Assembly: GCA_016865935.1 (NCBI GenBank)
Contig: VGOB01000008.1
Coordinates: 1 to 44,381, forward strand
Reading direction: 5' to 3'
DNA length: 44,381 nt
Origin: Chloroflexota bacterium
GTDB lineage: Bacteria; Chloroflexota; Anaerolineae; UBA4142
The position numbers and the translations under genes are program-made. How positions within the stretch are numbered: position 1 is the first letter of the stretch; the number at the start of each line of letters is the position of its first letter. Of this stretch, positions 28,571 through 35,838 are shown piece after piece. The notes below the pieces were generated by a model that ran no database searches, was not told where the DNA came from, and worked only from the letters and a program-made list of their open reading frames with translations.

Positions 28571-30922
28571 ATGAAAAATAGATTCCTGCCCCTCGTCGTA
28601 ATTCTCGGCGGCGCGCTGATGGTCGCGTTTGCCTTTGCCGCGTCAACGCCCGCCGCGCCATCCGCAATTCATAATTCGCAATCTGCAATTCCTAATTCGC
28701 AATTCGCAATTGGCAATTATTGCCTTGAATGCCACACCGCCGTCCCCGCGCAATCACTCGACGCGCTCCGCCCCGTCGAATGGGCGCGCGATATTCCGTG
28801 CGCGACGCTCCGTAAAGCGTACGAAGGCGTCTGGCAAACCGACACGCTCGTCGCCGCGTTCCAAAACGCGCAGAACGATGTGAGCGCGGTTGGCGTTGAC
28901 ACGCGCGCGCAAGCCAAGCGCATCAACGCGCAACGCGTCATCGCGGAACGATTCACGCGCGAGAATGACATTTCGCTTGCCGCGATGACGAATCGGTACC
29001 AGACCGCGCGCTTTCAAATGAACAAAGCGTACGCGGCGATGAACGACGCGCGCGCGGAACGCGACCGCGCGTTCATCTTGATTGCGGTTTCGCTCGCGAC
29101 GATTTTCGTCGTCAGCGGAATTTTCCTGGGTTGGCGCAACACGTTCAAGGGCAAACGCGTAGGGGCGATTGAAAAATCGCCCATTGAAAAATCGCCCATT
29201 GAAAAATCGCCCATTGAAAAATCGCCCATTGAAAAATCGCCCATTGAAAAATCGCCCATTGAAAAATCGCCCGTTGAAAAATCGCCCGTTGAAAAATCGC
29301 CCACCTCGCGCGCGGCATTCGCGCTCGCGGCAGTCGGAATGATTGTCGTCTTCGTTCTGTTTGCGAATCCGCTGTTCGCGTTCGCGCCGCCGTTGCCCAC
29401 GCCGACCGAAGAAGAGACCGAACGCCAGACCGCCGTTGACCAGGCGACGCGCGTGAGCGATGCCGTCGCGCGTTTTTCCGCGCAATCCTGGGTGCTGGGA
29501 CGCATCGGCGCGCAGTGGAACGCGACGGACAAGACGCAGGCGAACGCCGCGTACGCCGACGCGCTCACTGCCGCGCGCGACAAGAATGCGAACCTCGCCG
29601 CATACTGGGGACAACTCCAAGCCGTGCGCGAGAGCGCGGTGACGTGGAACGAAGCGACGCAAGACCTTGCCGCGTTCCGCGCCGACAAAATCGAAACTGC
29701 CGCGCAGCAATCCTGGCAATACCGCGCCATTGCGAACGAGTGGCTCGCGGTTGACAAAGCCAAAGCCGCCGACGCGCTCAACCTTGCACTCAATTCCAAT
29801 CTCCAATCTCCAGTCTCCAATCTCCGCGATTTTGAGTTGCGCGCCATCGCCGTCACCTACGCCAAACTCGACGCCGCCAAAGCGAACGAACTCGTCGCGC
29901 AAGTGCAAGACCCGTTCCTGCGCGCGTGGGGCTGGCGCGAGATGGGACAATTCGACAAAGCCACGCAAACCGCGCGCGAAGTGAAATCGCCGTACGACCG
30001 CGCGTGGGCATTGCGCGAAATCGCGCGCGCATCGGGCAACACCGCGCTGCTGAACGACGCACTCGACGCGGCGACGAAAATCGAGAACGCGGAATCGCGC
30101 GCGTACGCGCTCGCCGATATTGCGATTGTTTGGGCGGCGAAAGATAGCGCGAAAGCAAACGAGGTCATCGAAAAGATTCCCGTCGCGTATCCCGACGCGC
30201 GCGTGATGGCGCTGCGCGGCGCGGGCAAGGCGACGATCGACGCGAATCGCGCGAAAGAATTTTTCGCGCGCGCGCTGACCGACGCGAAAAAGGTGGACAG
30301 CGCGTACGCGATGGAAAAATATACCGCCGCGCTTGCCGCCGACCTTGCGCGCGTGGACGCGGCAAGCGCGCTCGATGTCGCGTCAAAATTGACGGACGCA
30401 GTTTTGCGCGACCAGGCGTACCGTGACATTGCTATCGCCGCGAACGCGAACGACGTTGCCGCGAAAATCGCGACGCCGACTTTCCGCGCGCAAGCGTTGA
30501 CCGCGCTCGGCGCGAAAGCAAACGACAAGACGCAAGCCGCGAAATATTTCCAGGACGCGTTCGCGCTCGCGGACAAGATGGAAGACCTGGCGGCGTTGCG
30601 CGATTTAGCAATCGCGTGGGCGGCGCTTGATCCCAAAGCCGCGCTCGCCGTCGTAGACAAGCTTGAAGATGCGGCGGACAAGGTTGCCGCGCTCCAAGCC
30701 ATCGCGCTCGAACTTGCCAAGGCGGACAAGCGACAATCGGCGGAAGTGTTCGACCGCGCGGTGAATCTCGCGAAATCGGTGCGCGTGCGCGGCGAAGCGT
30801 TTGCGTCGGCGCGCGCGCTTGCCGCGCTTGCATCATCGTACGCGGCGATTGACGCGGCACGCGCGAACCAAGCATTTGCCGCCGCGCTCGAATCGGCAAA
30901 GCGCGTCAATGTGAAATATTAA
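28571..30922 (+). CDS. Membrane-anchored monoheme protein with (I/V)EKSP array and alpha-solenoid domain
   Basis: This 783-residue protein belongs to no family I recognise. A signal anchor spans residues 1-24, followed by a repeat-encoded stretch (IHNSQSAIPNSQFAIGN) and one c-heme motif, Cys51-x2-Cys54-His55 (YCLECHTAVP). A helical region and a transmembrane helix (about 163-184) precede nine tandem five-residue units (I/V)EKSP at about 200-244. A further hydrophobic helix (about 248-270) is followed by about 500 residues of helical repeats rich in Ala ('AYALADIAIVWAAKDSAKAN', 'ALRDLAIAWAALDPKAA') that look like a TPR/alpha-solenoid scaffold. ATG 28,571 has 'ggag' upstream. It closes the MopB/NrfD gene group and may be an assembly or docking subunit with an electron-transfer heme. 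Function unknown. Confidence 0.75.
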   Translation: MKNRFLPLVVILGGALMVAFAFAASTPAAPSAIHNSQSAIPNSQFAIGNYCLECHTAVPAQSLDALRPVEWARDIPCATLRKAYEGVWQTDTLVAAFQNAQNDVSAVGVDTRAQAKRINAQRVIAERFTRENDISLAAMTNRYQTARFQMNKAYAAMNDARAERDRAFILIAVSLATIFVVSGIFLGWRNTFKGKRVGAIEKSPIEKSPIEKSPIEKSPIEKSPIEKSPIEKSPVEKSPVEKSPTSRAAFALAAVGMIVVFVLFANPLFAFAPPLPTPTEEETERQTAVDQATRVSDAVARFSAQSWVLGRIGAQWNATDKTQANAAYADALTAARDKNANLAAYWGQLQAVRESAVTWNEATQDLAAFRADKIETAAQQSWQYRAIANEWLAVDKAKAADALNLALNSNLQSPVSNLRDFELRAIAVTYAKLDAAKANELVAQVQDPFLRAWGWREMGQFDKATQTAREVKSPYDRAWALREIARASGNTALLNDALDAATKIENAESRAYALADIAIVWAAKDSAKANEVIEKIPVAYPDARVMALRGAGKATIDANRAKEFFARALTDAKKVDSAYAMEKYTAALAADLARVDAASALDVASKLTDAVLRDQAYRDIAIAANANDVAAKIATPTFRAQALTALGAKANDKTQAAKYFQDAFALADKMEDLAALRDLAIAWAALDPKAALAVVDKLEDAADKVAALQAIALELAKADKRQSAEVFDRAVNLAKSVRVRGEAFASARALAALASSYAAIDAARANQAFAAALESAKRVNVKY
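28664..28719. repeat. In-frame dispersed repeat in the solenoid gene
   Basis: Units 'caattcataattcgcaatc' and 'cctaattcgcaattcgcaat' are translated as IHNSQSAIPNSQFAIGN between the signal anchor and the heme motif. Confidence 0.75.
29168..29302. repeat. Nine-copy 15-base tandem repeat (coding, xEKSP)
   Basis: Nine units of the type 'attgaaaaatcgccc' (the last two start with g) are in frame as seven IEKSP and two VEKSP. With the preceding 'gggcgatt' the unit forms 'gggcgattgaaaaatcgccc', itself a palindrome, so the array looks like an expanded arm of a dispersed hairpin repeat. Copy number changes would never shift the frame. Confidence 0.95.
29791..29823. repeat. In-frame short repeat (ccaatctccaatctcc)
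   Basis: Tandem 'caatctccaatctccagtc' inside the solenoid gene is translated as SNLQSPVSNL, between two helical repeats. Confidence 0.6.
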
Positions 30923-30930
30923 TCGCGCGT

Positions 30931-31018
30931 GTCATTGCGAGGAGGCGGTTTTCGCCGACGAAGCAATCTCCAATTTGCAACGTGGAGATTGCTTCGCCGC
31001 TACGCGGCTCGCAATGAC
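30931..31018. repeat. Dispersed palindrome (gtcattgcgagg family)
   Basis: 'gtcattgcgaggaggcgg' and 'ctacgcggctcgcaatgac' arms with an inner 'gaagcaatctcc'/'ggagattgcttc' pair. It lies between the solenoid and DsrE-like genes. Confidence 0.85.
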
Positions 31019-31034
31019 ACGACCAAGGATCTCA

Positions 31035-31400
31035 ATGAGCCGAGTCTTGATCGTTTACACTCAATCGCTCGATGACCCCGCGCAATGCGGCGCGCCGTTT
31101 TTGTACGCGCAAGACGCGGCAGTCGCGGGACATCAAACCGAAATGTTCTTTACGACGCGCGGCACCGCGCTGCTGAAAAAAGGCGTCGCCGAAACGGTGT
31201 TTCCCAAAACGGGTGGCAGATCCGTTCGCCAATTCATCAACGATGCGGTTGCCAAAGGCGTGCGCTTGATCGTTTGCGCGCCCTCGCTCGCGCTGAACGA
31301 TATGACCGAAGACGATTTGATTGACGAAGCAGATACGCTCGTCGGCACGGCATACCTGATCACCGAAGGATTGAAAGCGGATTTGATCTTGACGTTTTAG
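31035..31400 (+). CDS. DsrE-family sulfur-transfer-type protein
   Basis: This 121-residue protein of the DsrE/TusD superfamily has the alternating alpha/beta pattern (VLIVYTQSLDDP, 'AAVAGHQTEMFFTTRGTALL', 'VRLIVCAPSLALND'). Two cysteines are present. Cys81 in VCAPS corresponds to the position of the functional Cys in many DsrE-like proteins; Cys18 is a second candidate. No dsrF or dsrH follows, so this is not the DsrEFH trimer of sulfur oxidisers. A role in persulfide transfer or signalling near DsrC is possible. ATG 31,035 is chosen because the upstream frame is repeat DNA. It probably starts the second half of the sulfur cluster. Confidence 0.85.
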   Translation: MSRVLIVYTQSLDDPAQCGAPFLYAQDAAVAGHQTEMFFTTRGTALLKKGVAETVFPKTGGRSVRQFINDAVAKGVRLIVCAPSLALNDMTEDDLIDEADTLVGTAYLITEGLKADLILTF

Positions 31401-31513
31401 AATCAGTGGAACGCGTTTACGACTTGATTTCCACTGGATTCGTACTTTTTTCTGGTAAAGTGAAACGCGAGATATTTGAATTTGCGAATATCTCGCGTAG
31501 CGAAAGGAGCCCC

Positions 31514-32716
31514 GTGTCCTGGCTCCGCCAGTTGTTCAAGCGCGATCAACCCACGACGGAACGTTGGCGCGTCCTGCAAATCGAAGTGACGAGCCGCTGT
31601 TCCTTGCGCTGTACGTTTTGTCCGAATAAATCGCTCGGCAAGAATTGGATTCACGGCGATTTGCCCTGGTCGGTTTTCTCCGATTGCATCGCGCCGCATC
31701 TCGCGCGTTTCGATTTGGCGTACTTGCAAGGGTGGGGCGAGCCGCTGCTGCATCCGCAGTTGTGGGAGATGATTCGCGCGACGAAAGACGCGGGTTGTCG
31801 CGTCGGTTTTACGACGTGCGGCAGCGCGCTCGACGAAACGAACGGCGCGCGCTTGCTCGACGAGTGCATTGACATTCTTTCGATTTCGTTCGCGGGCGCG
31901 ACGCCAAGCGTACACGAATCGTTGCGCGTCGGTTCCGATTTCCGGAAACTTGCCGCGAATGTCGAACGTATCGCGCGATTGAAAAAGAGCCGTGTCATTG
32001 CGAGGAGCGATCCTGAGCGGAGCGAAGCGGAGTCGAAGGATCGCGACGAAGCAATCTCCAAATCGCGAGGTGGGGATTGCTTCGCCGCTACGCGGCTCGC
32101 AATGACACTGCCCATCATCGAATTGCATTTCTTGATGATGCGGTCGAACATTCACGAATTGCCGGAGTTCGTGCGCTTGGCATCGTCAATCGGCGCAGAT
32201 GAAGTTGTGGCGACGAACGTCGCGTACGCGCCGACGCGCGAAATCGAAGCGTTGCGCGTCTTTGCCGAGTCACCCGACCCGCGGCATCTCGCGTTGATCG
32301 GCGAAGCCGAGCGCGAAGCCAAGCGCCGTGGCATTACGTTCCGCGCGTATCCGCTGGCGATGGATGCGAACATTCTGGAATGTGACGCGCAGCCAACTGA
32401 AACGGCGTACGTCAATCATTTGGGTCAAGTTGCGCCGTGCGTGTATTTGGGACTGCCGATCAGGGAGCGCGCGCCACGTTTCTTTCAAGGTCAGGAGCGT
32501 CCAGTGGCGCCAGTGAATTTTGGCAGTTCCTGTTTGGATCTGATCGCCGCGATGCAGGGGGCGGGACGCGCCCAGTTCAGCGGCGCGTTCCGTTCGCGCA
32601 AAGTGTCCGCGTATTCCGCGCTCGCGCTTTCGGCGGCGAGTGGCGCGTCAGAGCAAACGCGTTTGCCCGATCCGCCTTCGCCGTGCCGCTATTGCTACAA
32701 AATGTATGGGATCTGA
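31514..32716 (+). CDS. Radical SAM enzyme with SPASM-like C-terminal cysteines, carrying an in-frame repeat
   Basis: This is a 400-residue radical SAM protein. The cluster motif is Cys29-x3-Cys33-x2-Cys36 (SRCSLRCTFC), followed by the GGE-like 'GWGEPLLHP'. Late cysteines (ILECDAQP, VAPCVYLG, SSCLDL, CRYCYKM) suggest a SPASM/Twitch auxiliary cluster. Such enzymes often modify peptides or build cofactors. About 39 residues between 'RIARLKKS' and 'LPIIELHFLMM' are encoded by a dispersed palindrome (31,992-32,108), and the frame is kept. I use GTG 31,514, with 'aaaggag' at 31,503-31,509; an upstream start at 31,406 would add 36 residues that look non-conserved. The substrate is unknown; homologues occur in some dsr clusters. 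Confidence 0.85.
   Translation: MSWLRQLFKRDQPTTERWRVLQIEVTSRCSLRCTFCPNKSLGKNWIHGDLPWSVFSDCIAPHLARFDLAYLQGWGEPLLHPQLWEMIRATKDAGCRVGFTTCGSALDETNGARLLDECIDILSISFAGATPSVHESLRVGSDFRKLAANVERIARLKKSRVIARSDPERSEAESKDRDEAISKSRGGDCFAATRLAMTLPIIELHFLMMRSNIHELPEFVRLASSIGADEVVATNVAYAPTREIEALRVFAESPDPRHLALIGEAEREAKRRGITFRAYPLAMDANILECDAQPTETAYVNHLGQVAPCVYLGLPIRERAPRFFQGQERPVAPVNFGSSCLDLIAAMQGAGRAQFSGAFRSRKVSAYSALALSAASGASEQTRLPDPPSPCRYCYKMYGI
31992..32108. repeat. In-frame dispersed palindrome inside the radical SAM gene
   Basis: 'gtgtcattgcgaggagcgat' and 'tacgcggctcgcaatgacac' arms enclose 'gagcggagcgaagcggagtc' and 'gaagcaatctcc'/'ggggattgcttc' parts. The length of 117 bases is a multiple of three, giving a Ser/Arg/Glu-rich insert. 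Confidence 0.9.
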
Positions 32717-32732
32717 CAGAAACGAGGTTTCG

Positions 32733-33065
32733 ATGTCTCCACGTTCGATTTTCGATATGCAAGCCGAGTTGTGCAAAACGATGGGCAACGCCGCGCGCTT
32801 GCAGATCGTTCACACCTTGCGCGGAGGTCCGCATCGCGTTAGCGATATTGTTGAGGTGACTGGTCTCGCGCAAGCCAAAGTGTCGCAGCATCTCGGCGTC
32901 TTGCGCGCGTACGGCATCGTCGCGACCAAGCGGGAAGGCAAGGATGTGATCTACCGCATCGCAAATTCCAAACTGACGCGCGTCTGCGACTTGATGCGCG
33001 AGGTGCTGGCGGAACAAGCAAGCGAACGTTCGGAAGTATTTGAAGCGTTACAAAGAAAAGGATGA
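32733..33065 (+). CDS. ArsR-family transcriptional regulator
   Basis: This is a 110-residue winged-helix repressor (ELCKTMGNAARLQIVHTLRG, then 'AKVSQHLGVLRAYGIVATKR', 'GKDVIYRIAN'). The classical metal motif ELCVCDL is absent. Two cysteines are present, Cys14 near the N-terminus and Cys85 in the last helix (LTRVCDLMRE). Sulfide/persulfide sensors of this family (SqrR/BigR) also use two cysteines, but at other positions, so a thiol-switch role is only a possibility. It lies 16 bases after the radical SAM gene and ahead of the second DsrMK pair, which it may control. The ATG at 32,733 has 'cgagg' upstream. Confidence 0.88.
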   Translation: MSPRSIFDMQAELCKTMGNAARLQIVHTLRGGPHRVSDIVEVTGLAQAKVSQHLGVLRAYGIVATKREGKDVIYRIANSKLTRVCDLMREVLAEQASERSEVFEALQRKG

Positions 33066-33122
33066 AGGCGGAAGGATGAAGGATGAAAACCACGCGTTCT
33101 TTCATCCTTCATCTCTCATCCT
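33060..33122. repeat. Dispersed palindrome, ggatgaagg family
   Basis: 'aaggatgaaggcggaaggat' faces 'ctttcatccttcatctctcatcc', starting within the last codons of the ArsR gene. Confidence 0.75.
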
Positions 33123-33144
33123 TCTGCCTTTGAGGGAAGGCACA

Positions 33145-34023
33145 ATGGAATGGTTTCTGATTTTGTTCGGCTGGATTTCCGCCGCGCTGTTTGTGATCGT
33201 CTCGGCGTATAAGATTTATCGCGTCGCAACCGCGCCGCTCAATGTGCGTTGGGAAGTGTATCCCGTGCCGCACGAAGAAGGCGAACGGCGACATTACGGC
33301 GGCTCGTATATGGAAGAGGTGGACTGGGCGAAAAAGTCGCGCGCGGGTTCGCTCGTCGCCGAGTTCGTCGAGATGGGGCAAGAGATTTTCTTGTTGCAAC
33401 GCGTGCGCAAGTACAACGTTTACGGTATTTGGCTACTTTCGCTGGCGATGCACTGGGGGTTGTATCTCGGCGCGGGGTTGCTGGGTCTGCTGGTGATCGA
33501 AAACGCGTTGCCCGCGCTCGCGCCGTTGACGAACGTCGTCGGCGTCGTCGCGTTCGCGCTGGGCACGCTGGGCGCGTTCGGGTTGATCGCCAAGCGCGCG
33601 ACGGATCGCAATCTAAATCTCTACACCGCGCCGATTGACTATTTCAATCTGCTGTGGCTCGCCGCGATTTTCGTTTTGGGACTAGCGTCCTTCGCGACCG
33701 CAGGATCGTTTGCGGCGCATCGCGCGTACATCGGCAGCGTGTTGACGTTCCAGCCCGCGCCGATTGCGCCGCTCGTCGCGCTGACGTTCTTCGCATTCGA
33801 GTTGTTCGTCGTGTATATGCCATTCTCGAAACTGATTCACTACTTTGCGAAATATTTTACGTACCATAGTCAGTTGTGGGACGATGCGTTCAAGGTGAAA
33901 GGATCGCCGACGGACAAAAAAGTGGCGGAGCAGTTGGCATATACCGCCGCGTGGTCTGCGCCGCACATCGTGCCAGGGAAATCGTGGTTGGAGCAAGCGC
34001 AGAACCCGAACGTCGAAAAATAA
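33145..34023 (+). CDS. Second DsrM/HmeC-like membrane subunit
   Basis: This 292-residue membrane protein is a paralogue of the dsrM at 18,618. The first helix (residues 4-24) is followed by an extra cytoplasmic or outer segment of about 65 residues, then five helices with candidate heme histidines (LAMHWGLYLG, AAHRAYIG). It ends with the family motif 'YMPFSKLIHYFAKYFTYHSQ'. It pairs with the iron-sulfur protein gene 144 bases downstream, giving a complete second quinol:thiol-disulfide type module. ATG 33,145 has 'gaggga' upstream. Whether it serves DsrC or another disulfide substrate cannot be told. Confidence 0.85.
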   Translation: MEWFLILFGWISAALFVIVSAYKIYRVATAPLNVRWEVYPVPHEEGERRHYGGSYMEEVDWAKKSRAGSLVAEFVEMGQEIFLLQRVRKYNVYGIWLLSLAMHWGLYLGAGLLGLLVIENALPALAPLTNVVGVVAFALGTLGAFGLIAKRATDRNLNLYTAPIDYFNLLWLAAIFVLGLASFATAGSFAAHRAYIGSVLTFQPAPIAPLVALTFFAFELFVVYMPFSKLIHYFAKYFTYHSQLWDDAFKVKGSPTDKKVAEQLAYTAAWSAPHIVPGKSWLEQAQNPNVEK

Positions 34024-34029
34024 TCCCCG

Positions 34030-34146
34030 CGTGTCATTGCGAGGAGCATCCTGAGCGGAGCGCAGCGAAGTCGAAGGATGCGACGAAGCAATCCCCAACT
34101 TGCGACTTGGAGATTGCTTCGGGCAAAAATCGCCCTCGCAATGACA
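34030..34146. repeat. Dispersed palindrome (gtcattgcgagg family, long form)
   Basis: Left part 'gtgtcattgcgaggagcatc' with a 'cctgagcggagcgcagcgaa' segment, right part 'gccctcgcaatgacac', inner 'gaagcaatcc'/'ggagattgcttc'. It is nearly the same compound element as the one inside the radical SAM gene. Confidence 0.85.
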
Positions 34147-34167
34147 CAGGGTTGAAGGTGACAAGAA

Positions 34168-35787
34168 ATGAGCGAACCGAAAATCATTCGCTTTAAAGAT
34201 ATCGCGCGCGCGGGCGATGAACCGCTGGTCACGCTCACGCGCGACGATTTGATCGAGATTCCGCAACTGGGCGATGCGCCGGATGTGCAATCGCCGCAAG
34301 CGCGCTGGCTGGAACGTTACGATTTTTCGCTGGATGGTTTCAGCGATTTTGATTTGCCGAAACCGAAGACGAAAGAGGAAGAAGAGCGGCTGGTCAACGG
34401 GTTCTTGCGCGGCTTGGAAAAACTGTTCGATCCACAGAGCAACTGGCCCTTTGTCAAAATCTTTCGCCTCTCGCTGGACTATTGCGTGCGCTGCCAGACT
34501 TGTTCGGAGGCGTGCCACACCTACATCGGCAGTGGGCGGCAGGAAATTTATCGTCCCACCTATCGTTCCGAAGTTCTGCGCCGCATCTACCAAAAATATT
34601 TCACGCCCTCGGGTAAGTTGTTGGGCTCATTCGTCGGCGCGGATGTGGAGGTGAACGCCAAGACAGTCTGGCGTCTGCTCGAACTTTCGTATCGCTGCAA
34701 TGTGTGTCGGCGGTGCGCGCAAGTGTGTCCGGTCGGCGTGGACAACGCGTTGTTGGCGCGCGAGATTCGCAAACTGTTCAGCCAGGAAATGGGCATCGCG
34801 CCCGGCGAGTTGTTGAAGAAAGGAACGCGCCAACATCTCAAAGCCGGTTCCTCCACAGGGATGACCCCTGCCGCATTCAAGGATTTGGTCGAATTTATCG
34901 AGGACGATATTTTTGCCAAGACCGGCAAAAAGATCAAGATGCCGATCGATCAAAAAGGCGCGGACGTTTTGCTGATTCACAATGCCGGAGAATTTATGGC
35001 GTGGCCCGAAAATCCTGCGGCGTTCGCGATCCTGTTCGATGCCGCCGGGATTAGTTGGACGTTGAGCAGTGAAGCGCAAGGATACGACGGCGTGAACTAT
35101 GGCGCGTGGTTCGACGACGTGGAACTGGCGCGCGTCGCGTTACGCCAGATTTCGATTGCCAAAGAGTTGGGCGTCAAGAAGATCGTCGTCGGCGAGTGCG
35201 GACACGCGCACAAAGCGTTGTGCGTGCTGGCGGATCGCGTGCTCCCCGGCGATCTGTCGCTCGATCAAATTCCGCGCGAAAGTTGTCTGCCGCTGTTGTG
35301 GGAGATCGTCAAAAGCGGCGCGGTCAAGTTCGATCCGAACAAAAACGATTTTCCCGTCACGCTCCACGATTCGTGCAACGTCGTGCGTTTGATGGGCATC
35401 GTGTCACCGCAGCGCGAAATCGTCAAGGCGATCTGCAAACAGCCGGTGCGCGAGATGACCCCGAACGGCGTGTGGAATTATTGTTGCGGCGGCGGTAGCG
35501 GTTTTGCGATTATGAACTCGCTCAACTTTGATCAATGGCGCAAGAACGTGTCCGAGCGCATGAAAATCAAGCAAGTGCTCGACGTGTTCAACGACGTGCT
35601 CGATCCCAGCATCAACAAGTACGTCATCGCCGCGTGTTCCAATTGCAAAGGCGCGATGCGCGACGGGATCGATCATTACGGTTTGTGGGACAAGTTTCAC
35701 ATCACCTACGGCGGGCTGGTCGATCTGATGGTCAACGCGATGGCGGATTTGCCGCAGCCGTATATCGAGTTCGGCAAGCAAGGATAG
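34168..35787 (+). CDS. Second DsrK/HdrD-like iron-sulfur protein
   Basis: This 539-residue protein is related to DsrK but divergent. Two ferredoxin-type motifs (YCVRCQTCSEACH, CNVCRRCAQVCPVG) are followed by CCG-type cysteines (HDSCN, YCCGGGSGF, ACSNCKGAMRDG). The DsrK hallmark after the first cluster is changed to 'TYIGSGRQEIYRPTYRSEVL'. The N-terminal extension of about 85 residues is longer than in the canonical copy at 19,487. Such proteins reduce or oxidise thiol-disulfide substrates at a non-cubane cluster. With the membrane subunit upstream and two ferredoxin genes downstream, it may connect quinone, DsrC or another thiol carrier and ferredoxin. The exact partner is unknown. Confidence 0.88.
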   Translation: MSEPKIIRFKDIARAGDEPLVTLTRDDLIEIPQLGDAPDVQSPQARWLERYDFSLDGFSDFDLPKPKTKEEEERLVNGFLRGLEKLFDPQSNWPFVKIFRLSLDYCVRCQTCSEACHTYIGSGRQEIYRPTYRSEVLRRIYQKYFTPSGKLLGSFVGADVEVNAKTVWRLLELSYRCNVCRRCAQVCPVGVDNALLAREIRKLFSQEMGIAPGELLKKGTRQHLKAGSSTGMTPAAFKDLVEFIEDDIFAKTGKKIKMPIDQKGADVLLIHNAGEFMAWPENPAAFAILFDAAGISWTLSSEAQGYDGVNYGAWFDDVELARVALRQISIAKELGVKKIVVGECGHAHKALCVLADRVLPGDLSLDQIPRESCLPLLWEIVKSGAVKFDPNKNDFPVTLHDSCNVVRLMGIVSPQREIVKAICKQPVREMTPNGVWNYCCGGGSGFAIMNSLNFDQWRKNVSERMKIKQVLDVFNDVLDPSINKYVIAACSNCKGAMRDGIDHYGLWDKFHITYGGLVDLMVNAMADLPQPYIEFGKQG

Positions 35788-35838
35788 TGCGCCTGAACCA
35801 AGCGCACTCTTGAAAAAATCAACGGAGGAAGAATTTCG

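Noticed and set aside
29857-30909. Minus-strand open frame of 350 codons opposite the solenoid protein
   Set aside because: Ala/Ser-rich mirror of the Ala-rich coding strand; no start context and no domain. The plus-strand gene has signal, heme motif and helical repeats.
31035-31400. DsrEFH sulfur-oxidation complex
   Set aside because: Only one DsrE-like gene is present, no dsrF, dsrH or dsrL, and dsrD is present; the set fits a reductive pathway better.
35784-35807. Terminator between the second DsrK-like gene and terC
   Set aside because: A 7-base perfect stem (agtgcgc/gcgcact) is present but no T-run follows, so it is at most a weak structure.
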